A DNA stretch of 64,000 bases from Callipepla californica brunnescens (lineage: Eukaryota; Chordata; Aves; Galliformes; Odontophoridae): assembly GCA_023055505.1 (NCBI GenBank), contig JALIRH010000001.1, positions 120,625,723 through 120,689,722 on the forward strand, given 5' to 3'. This document shows positions 48,501-56,536 of the stretch, one piece after another (the first letter of the stretch is position 1; every line of letters starts with the position of its first letter). The position numbers and the translations under genes are program-made. The notes below the pieces were generated by a model. It was not told the origin of the DNA and did not search any database. It saw only the letters and a program-made list of their open reading frames with translations.

Positions 48501-51500
48501 GAACCCTAGAAATAGGTATTTCTCTCTGCTGATTGAATGAGCTCCAGAGACTCGCTTGTATGCACAATGCAGATGTCAATTTTTTGCCAAGTGATTGCTA
48601 CCCTGCTAGTGATAGAAAGCAAGCAGAAGGATCCTGATATCCATATATTCCAAGCAGTATATTCATTTGGATAGGAAAAAACACTGCAAGGTTTTGCATT
48701 CTTCCACGTTACCGTTCCTTTACATTCTTTGGGAGTTTGGAGATACTCAAATATTATGCCATGCAGTGTTCTGCTACTGTGGGATAGATGAAATGAATGA
48801 CTCTATTAGTATCCACGGAGTTATTTTTAATTTATACTGGCATAAAGGAGAGGTGAATGGGGCTCTTAACTTCTTATTCCTGCTTTAGTCTTGAATACTC
48901 TCTATGACCTTGTGAATATTGCTTTATCTCTTATTTTCCTGATATGTAAAATTAAGATGATCACACTCACAGACTGCTATGAGGTCTAATTAGTAAGTGT
49001 AAAGCACCATGAAATCCTCTGATGAAAGATGCAGAGTATAGCTTGCCTGGGATAAAGAGGATTAAAAGAGGTTGTGCTAACATAACAAGTACTTGAGAAA
49101 TGATGCCTAAGGGGAAGGGAAATGGCACATATCTGTAGGGAAGGAAACAGGAATCAGCAGTCTGTAACTGCTGTTGACAGACTTCAGAGCCAGTGATAGG
49201 AGCGTGTCTGAAGAGGGGGTTTGAGCAGTGATTTAAATCACCTAGCCACATTCAGAAACAGGTGAGTTACCGCAGATTGGTGGGATTGTGCCAGGAGAAA
49301 CCCATCCACAGTTATTCACCTGGCATTTGACCTGACGGATCCTTCATGGGTGTTCTCATCACAGTCCCTGAAGCATTCACCAGGGTAACATATTCATGTG
49401 CGTGGCTTAGTATTCATACTATGAGCAAGGCATCGTGTTTCTGAACTCATAGGACACATAACTATTAGAAAACCTTTTCTATTCAGGGGTTTGCTGGATG
49501 CCAAGCCTTCTTCCATGTTTTCCAGGGATTTCTAAACTTCATTATATGCCAGTAATGGCTGAAGGGGCCTTCAGTGTAATGGTACTGTTCAGAGTTACCA
49601 GTAGCCAGGATTCCCATGTATTCAGTTCATCCTTTTTGAGTGCCAGAAAGTGTATTTTTCCCAACCAAACCTACATTCTTACTTTTTCACGGATCAGACT
49701 AGAAACCATCTTCCACTCGTCATAGATTTTCAGGTAGGTGTTCCTCCCTGACTGACTTTTTTCTTTCCTAGGCATCACCGTGGACAAGTTTGGACTAATT
49801 TACTTCGTAGATGGCACTATGATCAGGCGGATCGATCAGAATGGCATCATCTCAACAGTGCTGGGTTCCAATGACTTGACATCTGCTCGGCCTCTCAGCT
49901 GTGACTCTGTCATGGACATTTCTCAGGTGAGACAACTTTTTTGTTTGGTTTTCTGCTGAAAAGAATCCTATGCTTTCACCTTGTCTGCGTGCCTCTCCAC
50001 AAGTTTGGCGAAGAGGAAAAGAAGTAAGGTGAACTAAATCCCTACGTACTCTGTAGTATGAAAATTACTGGGTCAAAAAGGAAGAGCCTATAAAGAAGGA
50101 CCTAACTGAGTGAACTCAGAGTATTTCTGGAGAGAGAGACTTAAAGACTTCTTTCACAGCTGTGAGACACCGATTCCTGGGAAAGCAAGTTTCATTAGGC
50201 TAATTTCTCAAGGAACTAGTTGTTTTAAATTAAAAAGACCAGGCAACAACACTCATTTTAGTGGGGATGTGCCTTGCTCTGTTATAACAACTTAGCAAAC
50301 CATTGTTTTTTTACATTACTTCCTCCCATTCTGATTTGTCCCAGCACAATTTTAGGCCTGAAACAAATTAACATCTAGGAAATACTGATCGGAGGCTGCG
50401 GTGCCAAAATTAGCAACAGCAGGAAAACAAGAACCTTGAATTGCATCAGATTGCAAATTGGTTGCAGCTACCATCATGCTGGGCTTTTAAGTCCTGCTGC
50501 TTAAAGGTGGAGTGGAAAAGAAAAGAGAAAAAGGAAATCTCAGTTTGATGATTGCTTTACTTTTGGATAATGCAGAAGAGAAGTCTGTTACAGCCCAGTG
50601 CTCAATTTTGCAGAGCCCTGGCCAACCTGTCAAATCGTGCCTGTTTAGAGATGTCGTCCTTTGAAACTTTTGAGCCACTCGTGGTTTGCCTGGCTAGAGG
50701 AATGTTACCATCTCTTGTGAAAATACAGATCATAGCTGGAGGGCTAAGTACTGTTATTCAGCCACAATAGTTGTCAATGGGGTTTCCTTTTTGTAGCTAC
50801 CTAGATAATTTCCATGCTCCCATATGGAATCTGTTCTTCTTGTTTTTCCTTCTAATTTGAAAAGGTTATTCTTGATTCTTTGCAACTGTTTCCCAATGTC
50901 CACAATTTATGAACAAGCTGAAATTATGAGTTCAAAAGCTCTGGTGCCTTCTACAGGAGTAAATTTTGCCGGTTGAAGGCAATTTTTGTAGCATGTTTCT
51001 CATCTTGTTGATTCCTTATCTGAATTTCAGGGGCAGTTACCTCAAGACCACGGTAGATTCAAGGTTTAAAAATTATTTTCGGGCAAGTTGTGTGGTTTAT
51101 ATGCCTACCAATGTCATATTTAAACATTTCTAAGATGAGCTAAAATGTATCAGCTAAAGCCTCTTCCTTTTCTGTGATAAAATGACATGAGCTATTCTAA
51201 GATAAACCTGTACTGGCATGGACAGATTAACCAGTCATGTTCTAGACAGACATACCAAAGACAAGATTAATGAAGGAAAAATTAATAAAGAAAGGAATAA
51301 TCAACACAACACAAAACCTTGTATAGGAAAGAGTCCAGTGGAGGGATACAAAGATAATAAATTGTGTGGAACACCTCCCTTATGAGGAAAGGTTGAGAGA
51401 CCTGGGACTGTTCAGCCTTGAAAAATTAGACTCAGAGGGGATCTGATCCACGTCTATAAATATCTAAGGAGTGGGAGGCAAAGGGACAAGGCTGGACTCT

Positions 51501-53924
51501 TCTCAGCAGTGTGTGGTGACAGGACGAGGGGAAATGGCCACAAACTGAAGCATAGGAAATTCTGCACAAATGTGCATGGGAACTTCTTCACGGTGCAGTG
51601 ATGGAGCACTGGAGCTGCACAGAGGTGATGGAGTCTCCTCCTCTGGAGACATTCAGGACCCACCTGGACACCTACCTGTGCAACCTGGGCTAGGGAGCTG
51701 CTTTGGCAGGGGGTTGGGCTCAATTATCTTTAGAGGTCCCTTCCATCCCCTACAATTCTGATTCTGTGATTCTGTGAACAGAGAATCAGACCAGGCAGAG
51801 CTTAGCACACTGCTTTGCCACAAAACTGAGCTTCACAAGCCCAGACATTAGAAGGCATAATTAACTGAACACCTTGCAAGTGATGCTTAAAAAAAAAAAA
51901 AACTTGAAAAATGATTTAGTTGTAAATATGAGCATCAGAAGTAAAGCATGGCTGTGCTGGAGATGTTCAGTTTTAAAAGTATGAATCTTTTGCGCGACTC
52001 TTGTCCTCTTCTCGCTCTTGGTTATGAATTAAGTCACAATGAGGGATGGTGCACTAGGCTTGAACCTAAACCTGTCTCCTCCTTCCACTAAGACTGCTAC
52101 CTTTTTGGACACAAAATACCCCTAATAAGTGAACTTAGTCACTTCAGGCAACCAGGAATGTACAACAACCAAGAACATGAAACAACAAAGCTGGAGGGTG
52201 GAAGGGGAAGATTAGCAGCAAAAAATGACCAGAGTCACAGCACATCATTCCATTGCATACAAAAAAAAAAAAAAAAATTACAAAGAGAAGTGGGGAGAAT
52301 GGCACGAAGTGGCCAATTTCTCAGTTAACCAGTAGACATCAAATCTACCTGCTCCGAATTGGAGTTACCTGGCTGACTGAAAGGCAGTGAGCAACTGGAA
52401 CAGCTGTTCGTTTGCAACTCATTGAAAATCTATTTAAAAGTCTTCCTGGAGGTGACCAAGAGCATTATTTGAAGTTGTTCATTTCCAGTTCCACTTCACA
52501 TGTCCGCAATGGGGAATAGACACCGTTAAGAAAAAAAAAAAAAAAAGTAACTGATTGGCTCCTACACATAAAAAATAAAGCATCTCTTATGCAAGTATTC
52601 CATTCTACAAAGTGCAGTAGCCCAAATTTCAAAGTGATTTGCTATTTTGCATTTTGGCAGCACTGAGCACAAAATGGGTGGTTAGAACTTGGATGTGCAC
52701 ATACAGACAAACCTGTCAGTTTTCTGCATTTCTCTTTGTCAAGAGGGCCTGGACCACTTGCCTGGAGAATCATTTAGTAAAAGGATTGTTGTTTTGTTTG
52801 ACTGATTGATTTTACAATACTTAACCAACCAAGTTCCCAGTCTCAGGTGTCTGCTCTCAGGTCCAAGCTCAGTCAATCCGAAGAGTGCCATCATTCCAAG
52901 CAGTAACCATCACTTGTGTTTATTTTACCCTTTCTCCCTTTAATCCATGTTGAAAAATCCTCACTTTGAGATTGATTTATATCAATCATACGTTGAAAAA
53001 AAAGATCTGATTGTAACAATTTCCTTGTGCTTTTTTTACCATTAAGGTCCGTCTCGAATGGCCCACGGATCTGGCCGTTAACCCCATGGATAATTCCCTG
53101 TATGTGCTCGACAACAACGTTGTGTTACAGATTTCTGAGAACCACCAGGTGCGCATAGTGGCGGGGAGGCCCATGCACTGCCAGGTCCCGGGGATGGATC
53201 ACTTTCTCCTTAGCAAGGTGGCAATACATGCCACCCTGGAGTCTGCCACTGCCCTGACCGTCTCCCATAACGGGGTCCTATATATTGCTGAAACTGATGA
53301 GAAAAAGATCAACCGCATCAGGCAGGTTACCACCAACGGAGAGATTTCACTCGTCGCCGGTGCACCAAGCAGCTGTGACTGCAAGAACGATGCCAACTGT
53401 GACTGCTTCTCGGGGGATGATGGCTACGCCAAGGATGCCAAACTCAATGCCCCGTCCTCCCTTGCAGTGTGTGCAGACGGAGAGCTGTACGTCGCTGATC
53501 TTGGAAATATCCGAATACGCTTTATACGGAAAAACAAACCATTCCTCAACACGCAAAATATGTACGAGTTATCCTCACCCATAGACCAGGAACTCTACTT
53601 GTTTGACACCAGCGGTAAGCACCTATATACTCAGAGCCTTACCACTGGAGATTATCTTTACAATTTTACTTATTCTGGAGATGGAGATATAACCCTGATC
53701 ACTGACAACAATGGCAACTTAGTCAATATCCGAAGAGATTCCACAGGGATGCCCCTCTGGCTGGTAGTGCCCGATGGTCAAGTCTACTGGGTGACAATTG
53801 GTACCAACAGCGCACTCAAGAGTGTCACCACACAAGGACATGAAGTGGCCATGATGACTTACCATGGCAACTCTGGTCTGCTTGCCACCAAAAGCAATGA
53901 AAATGGCTGGACAACTTTTTATGA
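3370..53924 (+). CDS. TENM4: Teneurin-4 (TENM4), ten internal exons of the extracellular region; composite span with introns
   Basis: Teneurins are large type II membrane glycoproteins that dimerise and act in neuronal adhesion, synaptic partner matching and latrophilin binding. The ten exons join in phase into about 850 residues with canonical GT-AG junctions and no stop. In order they give the last part of the Cys-rich region, a transthyretin-like domain, an FN-plug region, a six-bladed NHL propeller and the start of the YD beta-barrel. The N-terminal cytoplasmic part, membrane segment and EGF repeats lie upstream of the window, and most of the YD shell lies downstream. The assignment to TENM4 rather than TENM2 or TENM3 rests on residues such as [32 protein letters not shown] and [11 protein letters not shown], which I recall as TENM4-type. 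A protein search would settle the paralogue; teneurin family membership is essentially certain. No frameshift or stop suggests a pseudogene. Confidence 0.88.
3773..3836 (+). repeat. CR1 LINE tail fragment, sense, degraded
   Basis: 'gggtcccttccacctcagaa' followed by 'tattctgattcaggatgttc' and 'tatga' looks like a mutated CR1 3' terminus. Confidence 0.55.
5863..6000 (+). repeat. CR1 LINE 3' fragment, sense
   Basis: It contains 'gtgccccatccctggaggtg', 'ctcaaggtcaggttggatgg' and 'accctgggcagcctgagctg', typical CR1 3' sequence. The terminal octamers are lost. Confidence 0.8.
7432..7485 (+). repeat. GTT trinucleotide repeat followed by TA/TG repeat
   Basis: Seven gtt units (7432-7452) are followed, about 11 nt later, by atatatat and gtatgtat runs (7463-7485). 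Confidence 0.8.
11685..11766 (+). repeat. CR1 LINE 3' tail, sense
   Basis: It ends 'aaggtccattccaactcaaa' and 'ccactctatgattttatgat', with two degenerate octamers. Confidence 0.75.
13990..14205 (-). repeat. CR1 LINE fragment, antisense
   Basis: It starts with 'tcacagattcacagaatcat', then 'gtccaatcatcaccccccag' and 'tacctccagggatgatgaca'. It is an older subfamily than the tail-rich copies, judging by its divergence. Confidence 0.75.
14221..14242 (+). other. G-quadruplex-type cluster on the sense strand
   Basis: G runs of 4, 5, 3 and 3 have loops of 2, 1 and 4 bases. It lies just downstream of an antisense CR1 fragment. Confidence 0.5.
16085..16171 (+). repeat. CR1 LINE 3' tail, sense, immediately upstream of exon 2
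   Basis: 'gggaacctgctttggcaggg' then 'gaggtcccttccaaccccta' and the octamer run 'tgattctatgtttctatgat'. It ends 45 nt before the exon 2 start. Confidence 0.88.
16216..16335 (+). CDS. TENM4: TENM4 exon 2 of window: TTR/carboxypeptidase-regulatory-like domain
   Basis: The exon is 120 nt. Its first base completes a Gly codon and it ends with two bases of a Ser codon. It encodes [39 protein letters not shown]. The pattern G-x-V-x-x-x-DGTPL-x-G-V is the hallmark of carboxypeptidase-regulatory/transthyretin-like beta sandwiches and is the most conserved part of the teneurin TTR domain. It contains one N-glycosylation sequon (NIS). The acceptor is ctccctccag at 16206-16215. The donor gtagga is only moderate. 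A CR1 tail ends about 45 nt before the acceptor. Confidence 0.93.
17795..18121 (+). repeat. CR1 LINE 3' end, sense, about 330 nt
   Basis: It contains 'gatatctaaagagtgggagt', 'cagcagaacaaggggcagtg', 'actggaacaggctgccctga' and ends 'tgtgattctatgattctgaa'. This is a nearly complete 3' portion with a recognisable tail. Confidence 0.88.
18792..19052 (-). repeat. CR1 LINE 3' end, antisense, about 260 nt
   Basis: It starts 'gtcatagaatcattaaggtt' and includes 'ccaaggacggtgactccacc', 'agcctgtgccagtgcatcac' and 'tcctaatatccaacctgaac'. It is of the same subfamily type as the copies at 26092 and 62254. Confidence 0.88.
20847..20866 (+). repeat. CAAA-type tetranucleotide repeat
   Basis: Four consecutive aaac units with an imperfect flank lie within intron 2. 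Confidence 0.7.
21827..22088 (+). CDS. TENM4: TENM4 exon 3 of window: end of TTR-like domain and start of FN-plug region
   Basis: The exon is 262 nt: one base completing Ser, then 87 full codons, ending in phase 0 at ...GPIVPEIQ. It encodes [20 protein letters not shown], which finishes the TTR-like sandwich. [20 protein letters not shown], then [20 protein letters not shown] with two conserved Cys, lead into the FN-plug that seals the YD barrel in teneurin structures. The acceptor is atypical: four purine-rich bases (aaaacag) precede the exon, and another AG lies 38 nt upstream. The phase and the family sequence SFDLV decide for position 21827. The donor is gtatga. Confidence 0.93.
22418..22488 (-). 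repeat. CR1 LINE tail fragment, antisense
   Basis: 'agaatcatagaatcatagat' then 'atcctgagttggaagggacc' is an inverted CR1 3' terminus of about 70 nt, 330 nt after exon 3. Confidence 0.8.
24562..24590 (+). repeat. AAAT tetranucleotide repeat
   Basis: About seven aaat units run in tandem. Confidence 0.85.
26092..26262 (-). repeat. CR1 LINE 3' fragment, antisense
   Basis: 'agtcatagaatcataaagtc' begins the copy, followed by 'aaggttggaaaagaccacta' and 'ccagggacggtgactccacc'. Confidence 0.85.
26727..27085 (-). repeat. CR1 LINE 3' end, antisense, probably two joined copies
   Basis: The first copy (26727 to about 27020) has the tail 'cacagaatcattgaatcata' and runs to 'gcagtcccccttgtcctgaa'. A second short 3' piece follows directly: 'taaagaccatagtgctccaa' and 'tgccatgggcagggttgcca'. 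Confidence 0.83.
27477..27744 (+). CDS. TENM4: TENM4 exon 4 of window: FN-plug region
   Basis: The exon is 268 nt, starts in phase 0 and ends with the first base of a Val codon. It encodes [80 protein letters not shown] and KVYGLSEAF. The YLSSR, GYKS-LRI and EGRL-KWF-A-P motifs are family signatures of teneurins. The first 15 residues are the least conserved part compared with what I recall for other TENM4 proteins, and they contain an extra N-V-S sequon at 27495-27503. The acceptor is ttttccacag and the donor is the consensus gtaagt. Confidence 0.93.
27745..29914 (+). other. TENM4: TENM4 intron between window exons 4 and 5 (2,170 nt)
   Basis: One antisense CR1 fragment lies at 28282-28510. 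A poly-T run lies at 29165-29176. The rest is unique intronic sequence without recognisable features. Confidence 0.85.
28282..28510 (-). repeat. CR1 LINE 3' end, antisense
   Basis: It begins 'ctcatagaatcatagaatgg' and continues 'ctcaaagatcatctagctct', 'ggtcccatccaacctggtct' and 'actgctccagcatcccatca'. Confidence 0.88.
29915..30058 (+). CDS. TENM4: TENM4 exon 5 of window: FN-plug/propeller linker
   Basis: The exon is 144 nt: two bases complete Val, 47 codons follow, then the first base of a Gly codon. It encodes [40 protein letters not shown] and HALNIQSG. The GYEYE-CP-ILWE and [13 protein letters not shown] strings are nearly invariant in teneurins. The acceptor is tctcttgcttacag and the donor is gtaggt. 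Confidence 0.94.
30059..31032 (+). other. TENM4: TENM4 intron between window exons 5 and 6 (974 nt)
   Basis: This is the shortest intron here. It holds only a short TTTA repeat at 30726-30743. No CR1 is visible. Confidence 0.88.
30726..30743 (+). repeat. Short TTTA repeat
   Basis: About four ttta units lie in the shortest intron. Confidence 0.7.
31033..31282 (+). CDS. TENM4: TENM4 exon 6 of window: first blade of the NHL beta-propeller
   Basis: The exon is 250 nt: two bases complete Gly, 82 codons follow, then AG of a split codon. It encodes [60 protein letters not shown] and [18 protein letters not shown]. The [15 protein letters not shown] stretch is a classic NHL strand set. It contains one sequon (NVT). 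The open codon AG becomes Arg if the 21-nt microexon is included and Ser if it is skipped. The donor AAG|gtacat is weak at positions +4 to +6, which fits a splice decision here. The acceptor tctctctctag is strong. Confidence 0.94.
31402..31420 (+). repeat. Short TAAA repeat
   Basis: About four to five aaat units lie 120 nt after the exon 6 donor. Confidence 0.7.
33928..33953 (+). promoter_or_regulatory. TENM4: Pyrimidine tract and 3' splice site of the microexon, with an embedded TGC
   Basis: The tract runs tattccctgctttcctgtc then ttctgtcag. A TGC sits at 33933-33935, 18 nt before the exon edge. UGC motifs at this distance are what the neuronal splicing factor SRRM4 (nSR100) uses to activate microexons. 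Binding here is inference. Confidence 0.6.
33954..33974 (+). CDS. TENM4: TENM4 microexon: seven-residue alternatively spliced propeller insert (NKDFRHS)
   Basis: The microexon is 21 nt, so skipping keeps the frame. It lies between a pyrimidine tract ending in cttctgtcag (33944-33953) and donor gtaagc (33975-33980). Its first base completes Arg (AG+A), then N K D F R H, and its last AG is completed by the C of the next exon to give Ser. The result ELR-NKDFRHS-HSPAHK matches the alternatively spliced site in the first propeller blades of teneurins. In TENM2 the corresponding seven-residue insert switches latrophilin binding and trans-cellular adhesion; that role is inferred here by homology. 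Skipping gives EL-S-HSPAHK. It is too short to show up as an ORF. Junctions, phase and translation all agree. Confidence 0.93.
34019..34024 (+). promoter_or_regulatory. TENM4: TGCATG, RBFOX-type intronic splicing enhancer downstream of the microexon
   Basis: The hexamer starts 45 nt after the microexon's last base. RBFOX proteins bind (U)GCAUG, and downstream sites generally promote inclusion of neuronal exons. A second GCATG lies at 34162-34166. One hexamer is expected by chance about every 4 kb, so the position rather than mere presence is the argument. Confidence 0.55.
35642..35665 (+). other. Perfect 10-bp inverted repeat with a 4-nt loop
   Basis: The arm TGAGATTCAC is separated from its exact reverse complement GTGAATCTCA by ttct. 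It lies inside the intron downstream of the microexon. Confidence 0.6.
38388..38622 (-). repeat. CR1 LINE 3' end, antisense
   Basis: It starts 'cacagaatcacagaagttgg' and contains 'ggtctcatccaacctggact', 'cagggatggggcacccacag' and 'aaagccattcccccttgtcc'. Confidence 0.88.
39721..39870 (-). repeat. CR1 LINE 3' fragment, antisense
   Basis: 'tgtcatagaatagtttgagt' then 'gcagggttgccaaccactag' and 'gtccaacccaatcttgaata'. Confidence 0.85.
40661..40893 (+). CDS. TENM4: TENM4 exon 8 of window: NHL propeller blades 1-2
   Basis: The exon is 233 nt: one base, 77 codons, one base. It encodes [60 protein letters not shown] and [18 protein letters not shown]. The pattern [21 protein letters not shown] is an NHL repeat. 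[14 protein letters not shown] begins the next one and carries the conserved Cys pair C-x6-C (CLPFDDTRC). The acceptor is cacttctttttcag at 40647-40660 and the donor is gtgaga. Confidence 0.94.
43499..43675 (-). repeat. CR1 LINE 3' fragment, antisense
   Basis: 'tcatagaactgaatcacaga' begins the copy, then 'ggtcatctggtccgactccc' and 'gccacatccagcctgacctt'. Confidence 0.82.
43912..44090 (+). repeat. CR1 LINE 3' end, sense
   Basis: 'gttgcccattgaggttgtga', 'tgcctatagcagggggattg' and the tail 'ccattctgattctatgattt'. It forms an inverted pair with the copy at 43499. Confidence 0.88.
44372..44393 (+). other. G-quadruplex-type cluster on the sense strand
   Basis: Four G runs of 3, 4, 6 and 3 bases are separated by two-base loops (AC, CT, TA). 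This fits the classical G-quadruplex pattern in both the coding DNA strand and the nascent transcript. Confidence 0.6.
45474..45575 (-). repeat. CR1 LINE tail fragment, antisense
   Basis: 'ggaatcatagaatcattaag' is repeated in the tail, then 'aagatcatctcgtccaacca'. Confidence 0.82.
45980..46108 (-). repeat. CR1 LINE 3' fragment, antisense
   Basis: 'aatcatagaatcatagcatg', 'ggttggaagggaccttaaag' and 'gggctggttgccacccacta' mark a fairly young-looking 3' end. Confidence 0.88.
47095..47247 (+). repeat. CR1 LINE 3' end, sense
   Basis: 'agggaggtgctcaaggccat', 'ctgcagggggatggaactag' and 'cccaaaccattctataattc' mark the 3' terminus. Confidence 0.83.
48291..48385 (-). repeat. CR1 LINE tail fragment, antisense
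   Basis: 'agatcataggatcataaagc' then 'ttggaaaagaccactgagtt' and 'cactaaaccatgtccctt'. Confidence 0.82.
49772..49926 (+). CDS. TENM4: TENM4 exon 9 of window: NHL propeller blade
   Basis: The exon is 155 nt: two bases complete Gly, then 51 codons ending in phase 0. It encodes [40 protein letters not shown] and [20 protein letters not shown] is a canonical NHL strand arrangement. The acceptor is ttttttctttcctag and the donor is gtgaga. Confidence 0.95.
51325..51778 (+). repeat. CR1 LINE 3' end, sense, about 450 nt, one of the two longest in the window
   Basis: It includes 'tgaggaaaggttgagagacc', 'tataaatatctaaggagtgg', 'gacaggacgaggggaaatgg', 'ctgctttggcagggggttgg' and the tail 'attctgattctgtgattctg'. 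Confidence 0.9.
51889..51902 (+). repeat. Poly-A run
   Basis: A homopolymer of about 14 A follows shortly after the long sense CR1. Confidence 0.8.
52260..52277 (+). repeat. Poly-A run
   Basis: A homopolymer of about 17 A, with a second similar run at about 52531-52546. Confidence 0.8.
53047..53924 (+). CDS. TENM4: TENM4 exon 10 of window: last NHL blades and first strands of the YD beta-barrel
   Basis: This is the largest exon here at 878 nt, 292 codons plus GA of a split Glu. It starts [20 protein letters not shown], then [40 protein letters not shown] and [20 protein letters not shown], three NHL blades in succession. A Cys-rich loop [11 protein letters not shown] lies at 53374-53406. 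From about 53560 ([16 protein letters not shown]) the sequence switches to YD/Rhs-type repeats: [60 protein letters not shown]. It has one NFT sequon. The acceptor is gctttttttaccattaag with the rarer AAG end; the donor is consensus gtaagt. The Met at 53086 is internal and not a start. Confidence 0.95.
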
Positions 53925-56140
53925 GTAAGTATGATTACACTATGACGAAGTTGTCTTCATTCTGTGCTCTCTGATCCATGTAAAGCTGATAGATTCTTAT
54001 TTCCCCTGACAGAACTAGTTCAAATATAATGTCCAGAACAAGGAATATTAGATCACAGAAAAACATCCTACTGGCTGTGTGTTAGAATTTGAATAAACTC
54101 TCCCTACAAAGTCAACTTTGCATAAAGTTTATGGTGATATTTTCTGAATCACCTAAGGTATTTGCACACCTGGTTCTCCTTAACTGCAGTTGGGACTAGA
54201 AATTTAGGCTGCATGGCAGAGAATTTTGCTTGGCTATGAAAGGATTGGAAGAGTGAAAGTCTCATTCTGATCCTCTTTCTCTCAGCTTTTTACATACTTC
54301 CTATGATCTGCTGTCTTTCTAAGCTTGTTTAAAGTGGCTGATGTAAAATGACCACTGACAATGACTAATGACGGCTTGCTCAGAAAGCAGTTTGTAATTA
54401 ATGGACTGTTCTGTTTCTATTGTTATAGTTGGCCCCACTAAACTTTAAAAATAATCTCAGAGCTGCTGAAGACCATCCCTACCCAATGAATTTTTGAGCA
54501 TAAGGAAGACAGGGTGGGTTGAAAAAAAACAGAGATGGCAACTACTTGAGAATTTATTTCGATTTTGTATTATTATTAGCAATCCTCTGCTTATAAATAG
54601 CACGAGGACAATATACTTCTAATGTCAAGTAGGAAAAAAGATAACTCAAACAAGGACATCTGGAAGGATGGTCTACAGAACCATCCTGCTGTCAAGGAGC
54701 CATCCCACTCTTCCTTAGTTCCATTTTTATTCTCAACTTCCAGCCTTTTTGAAATGTTCCTCTTAGTGCATAATTTCCCATATGGTTTGAATGGTTACAT
54801 GGAAGCATTCAGATACCATAATCATACATTCGTAGAAGACCGATTTGGCTGGAATAGAAAGTTCCCAAGATTACAAAGACAAAAGCTGGAAGAAAAAAAA
54901 ATTAAAATAAGAGTTAAGGGAAGGAAAGCTTACTAATCCTACATATTCATGTGCTATACATGCAGTTGCTTTGGCTCTTTCTTTAAAATGTTCCAGGCCC
55001 GGTCTTGAGTTTCTTTTCTCCTGCCGTTAAAAGAACTGATGGAAACTGTGTGATGAATCCTTTGAAAGGTTATTTGCATTCCATCAATGTTCTGCTTGCA
55101 ATTACTACGGCTATATTCCTCAGTGAATCAAAGTTAATGCCCTTCCGTCTCTTACATTGAATTTGCTGGAGGGAGGCTTTAGTGTGGAAAGACAGGGTGT
55201 TTTTCTCTATAGGGGTGAAAACCCTCTATATTGTCGGGATCATCATGCTAAATCAAGGCGGCATTTTCCTTTTTCCAAAGAATACAGTAGTTCCTGTGGT
55301 TGAAAACAGATGTAGCTGTGGAGAGCAAAGCAAACTAAACATTACAGCTAATAATGGTCAAATTTATACCAAAAACATATTCTTTTATTTAAAAGTGTAA
55401 CTGAAAATATAAAGGAGATAAAATGAGACAGAAGCTAAAATCCAACTTACTCTGTGGATACATTTATAACGGTAATCCATTATTTCTTGCTATCCAACAA
55501 AATAGAGCATTTGTGAAAGTCATCATTCTGGTCCTTTTATGCACTTCAGAAGAGTCATAAGAAAGCTTTTTAGAGCTAAATGGAAGACAATATTCTCCAG
55601 TGGTTACGCTATGGAAATCTTGGCTAGAGCAAGTCAGCAGTGTGTGATAGCACAACATCACTGAAAATAGAGGTGGGAATGTGTCTTCAGAGATATCTCA
55701 TCCAAACTTGTGATCAGTTATCTCTATTTAGCTGTTCCTGACAGATTCTGATGTAACTTTATACAACTACAGGGTAAAAGTCTATATCTGAATTAGTTAC
55801 TTCAGCCTCCCTTTATAGGCAGTGGAGGGAAACAGGCACTACTGAGGAGAGTTTTGGATAAGTTATATCACGTATCAGCTTTAGGATGTGATGAGACAGG
55901 TAATATGCTGAAAGTTTCTCACTGTAAATGCAGTCCAGAATGATTAGCTCAGATAGAGATGTTTACATTGCAGATGTCTACAGTTTGTTCAAATGGATCC
56001 TATCAAAGTTATTTAAGTTATCCATACATACTGCGAGTGATAAGAATGTCTTCACCTATCTACTTCTACTTGCTACTGTCAGAAGGCTTTTTATACACTC
56101 AGTTTAAATCTTACTTGCTTGAATCAGAGACTGCCTCTTC

Positions 56141-56536
56141 TCATCCTATCCTATCCTATCCTATCCTATCCTATCCTATCCTATCCTATCCTATCCTATC
56201 CTATCCTATCCTATCCTATCCTATCCTATCCTATCCTATCCTATCCTATCCTATCCTATCCTATCCTACCCTACCCTACCCTACCCTACCCTACCCTACC
56301 CTACCCTACCCTACCCTATCCCATCCCATCCCATCCCATACTATCCCATCCTATCTTCTCGTATCTTACCCTATCCTATTCTATTCCACTCTGTCCCATC
56401 TTATCTCATCCTATCTTATCCCATCTCATTCTCTATCCCCTTCCCTCCCCACCCCTCCCATCCCATCTTACCTCATCCTATCCCGTCCCATCCCTTCCTA
56501 TCTTATCCTATCTTATCCTATCCTTCCCTATCCTTT
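56141..56536 (+). repeat. Pentanucleotide satellite: (CTATC)n, then (CTACC)n, then (CCATC)n, grading into degenerate units
   Basis: The array has 24 pure ctatc units (56146-56265), 10 ctacc units (56266-56315), a few ccatc units to about 56340, and about 200 nt of diverged pyrimidine-rich pentamers. Because the unit contains no stop in any register, it creates spurious long ORFs rich in SYPIL. Confidence 0.95.

Larger units (their letters stand above)
40894..49771 (+). other. TENM4: TENM4 intron between window exons 8 and 9 (8,878 nt)
   Basis: It carries six CR1 fragments (near 43499, 43912, 45474, 45980, 47095 and 48291), a strong G-quadruplex-type cluster at 44372-44393 and several AT-rich homeodomain-like segments (43377-43400, about 44400-44500, about 46780-46925). 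Longer ORFs at 45583-45996 and 46496-46921 resemble no family I know. Confidence 0.85.
49927..53046 (+). other. TENM4: TENM4 intron between window exons 9 and 10 (3,120 nt)
   Basis: It contains one long sense CR1 (about 51325-51778) and three poly-A runs at about 51889-51902, 52260-52277 and 52531-52546. Otherwise it is unique sequence without coding signal. Confidence 0.87.

Noticed and set aside
53086..53928. Reading the 280-codon ORF as a gene with its own Met start
   Set aside because: The sequence continues in frame upstream to the acceptor at 53046 and matches teneurin throughout; the Met is internal and the stop lies in the intron (the TAA of the donor gtaagt).
56266..56315. CCCTA repeats resembling telomeric CCCTAA
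   Set aside because: The unit is five bases, not six, and it grows out of the neighbouring CTATC array; it is not an interstitial telomere.
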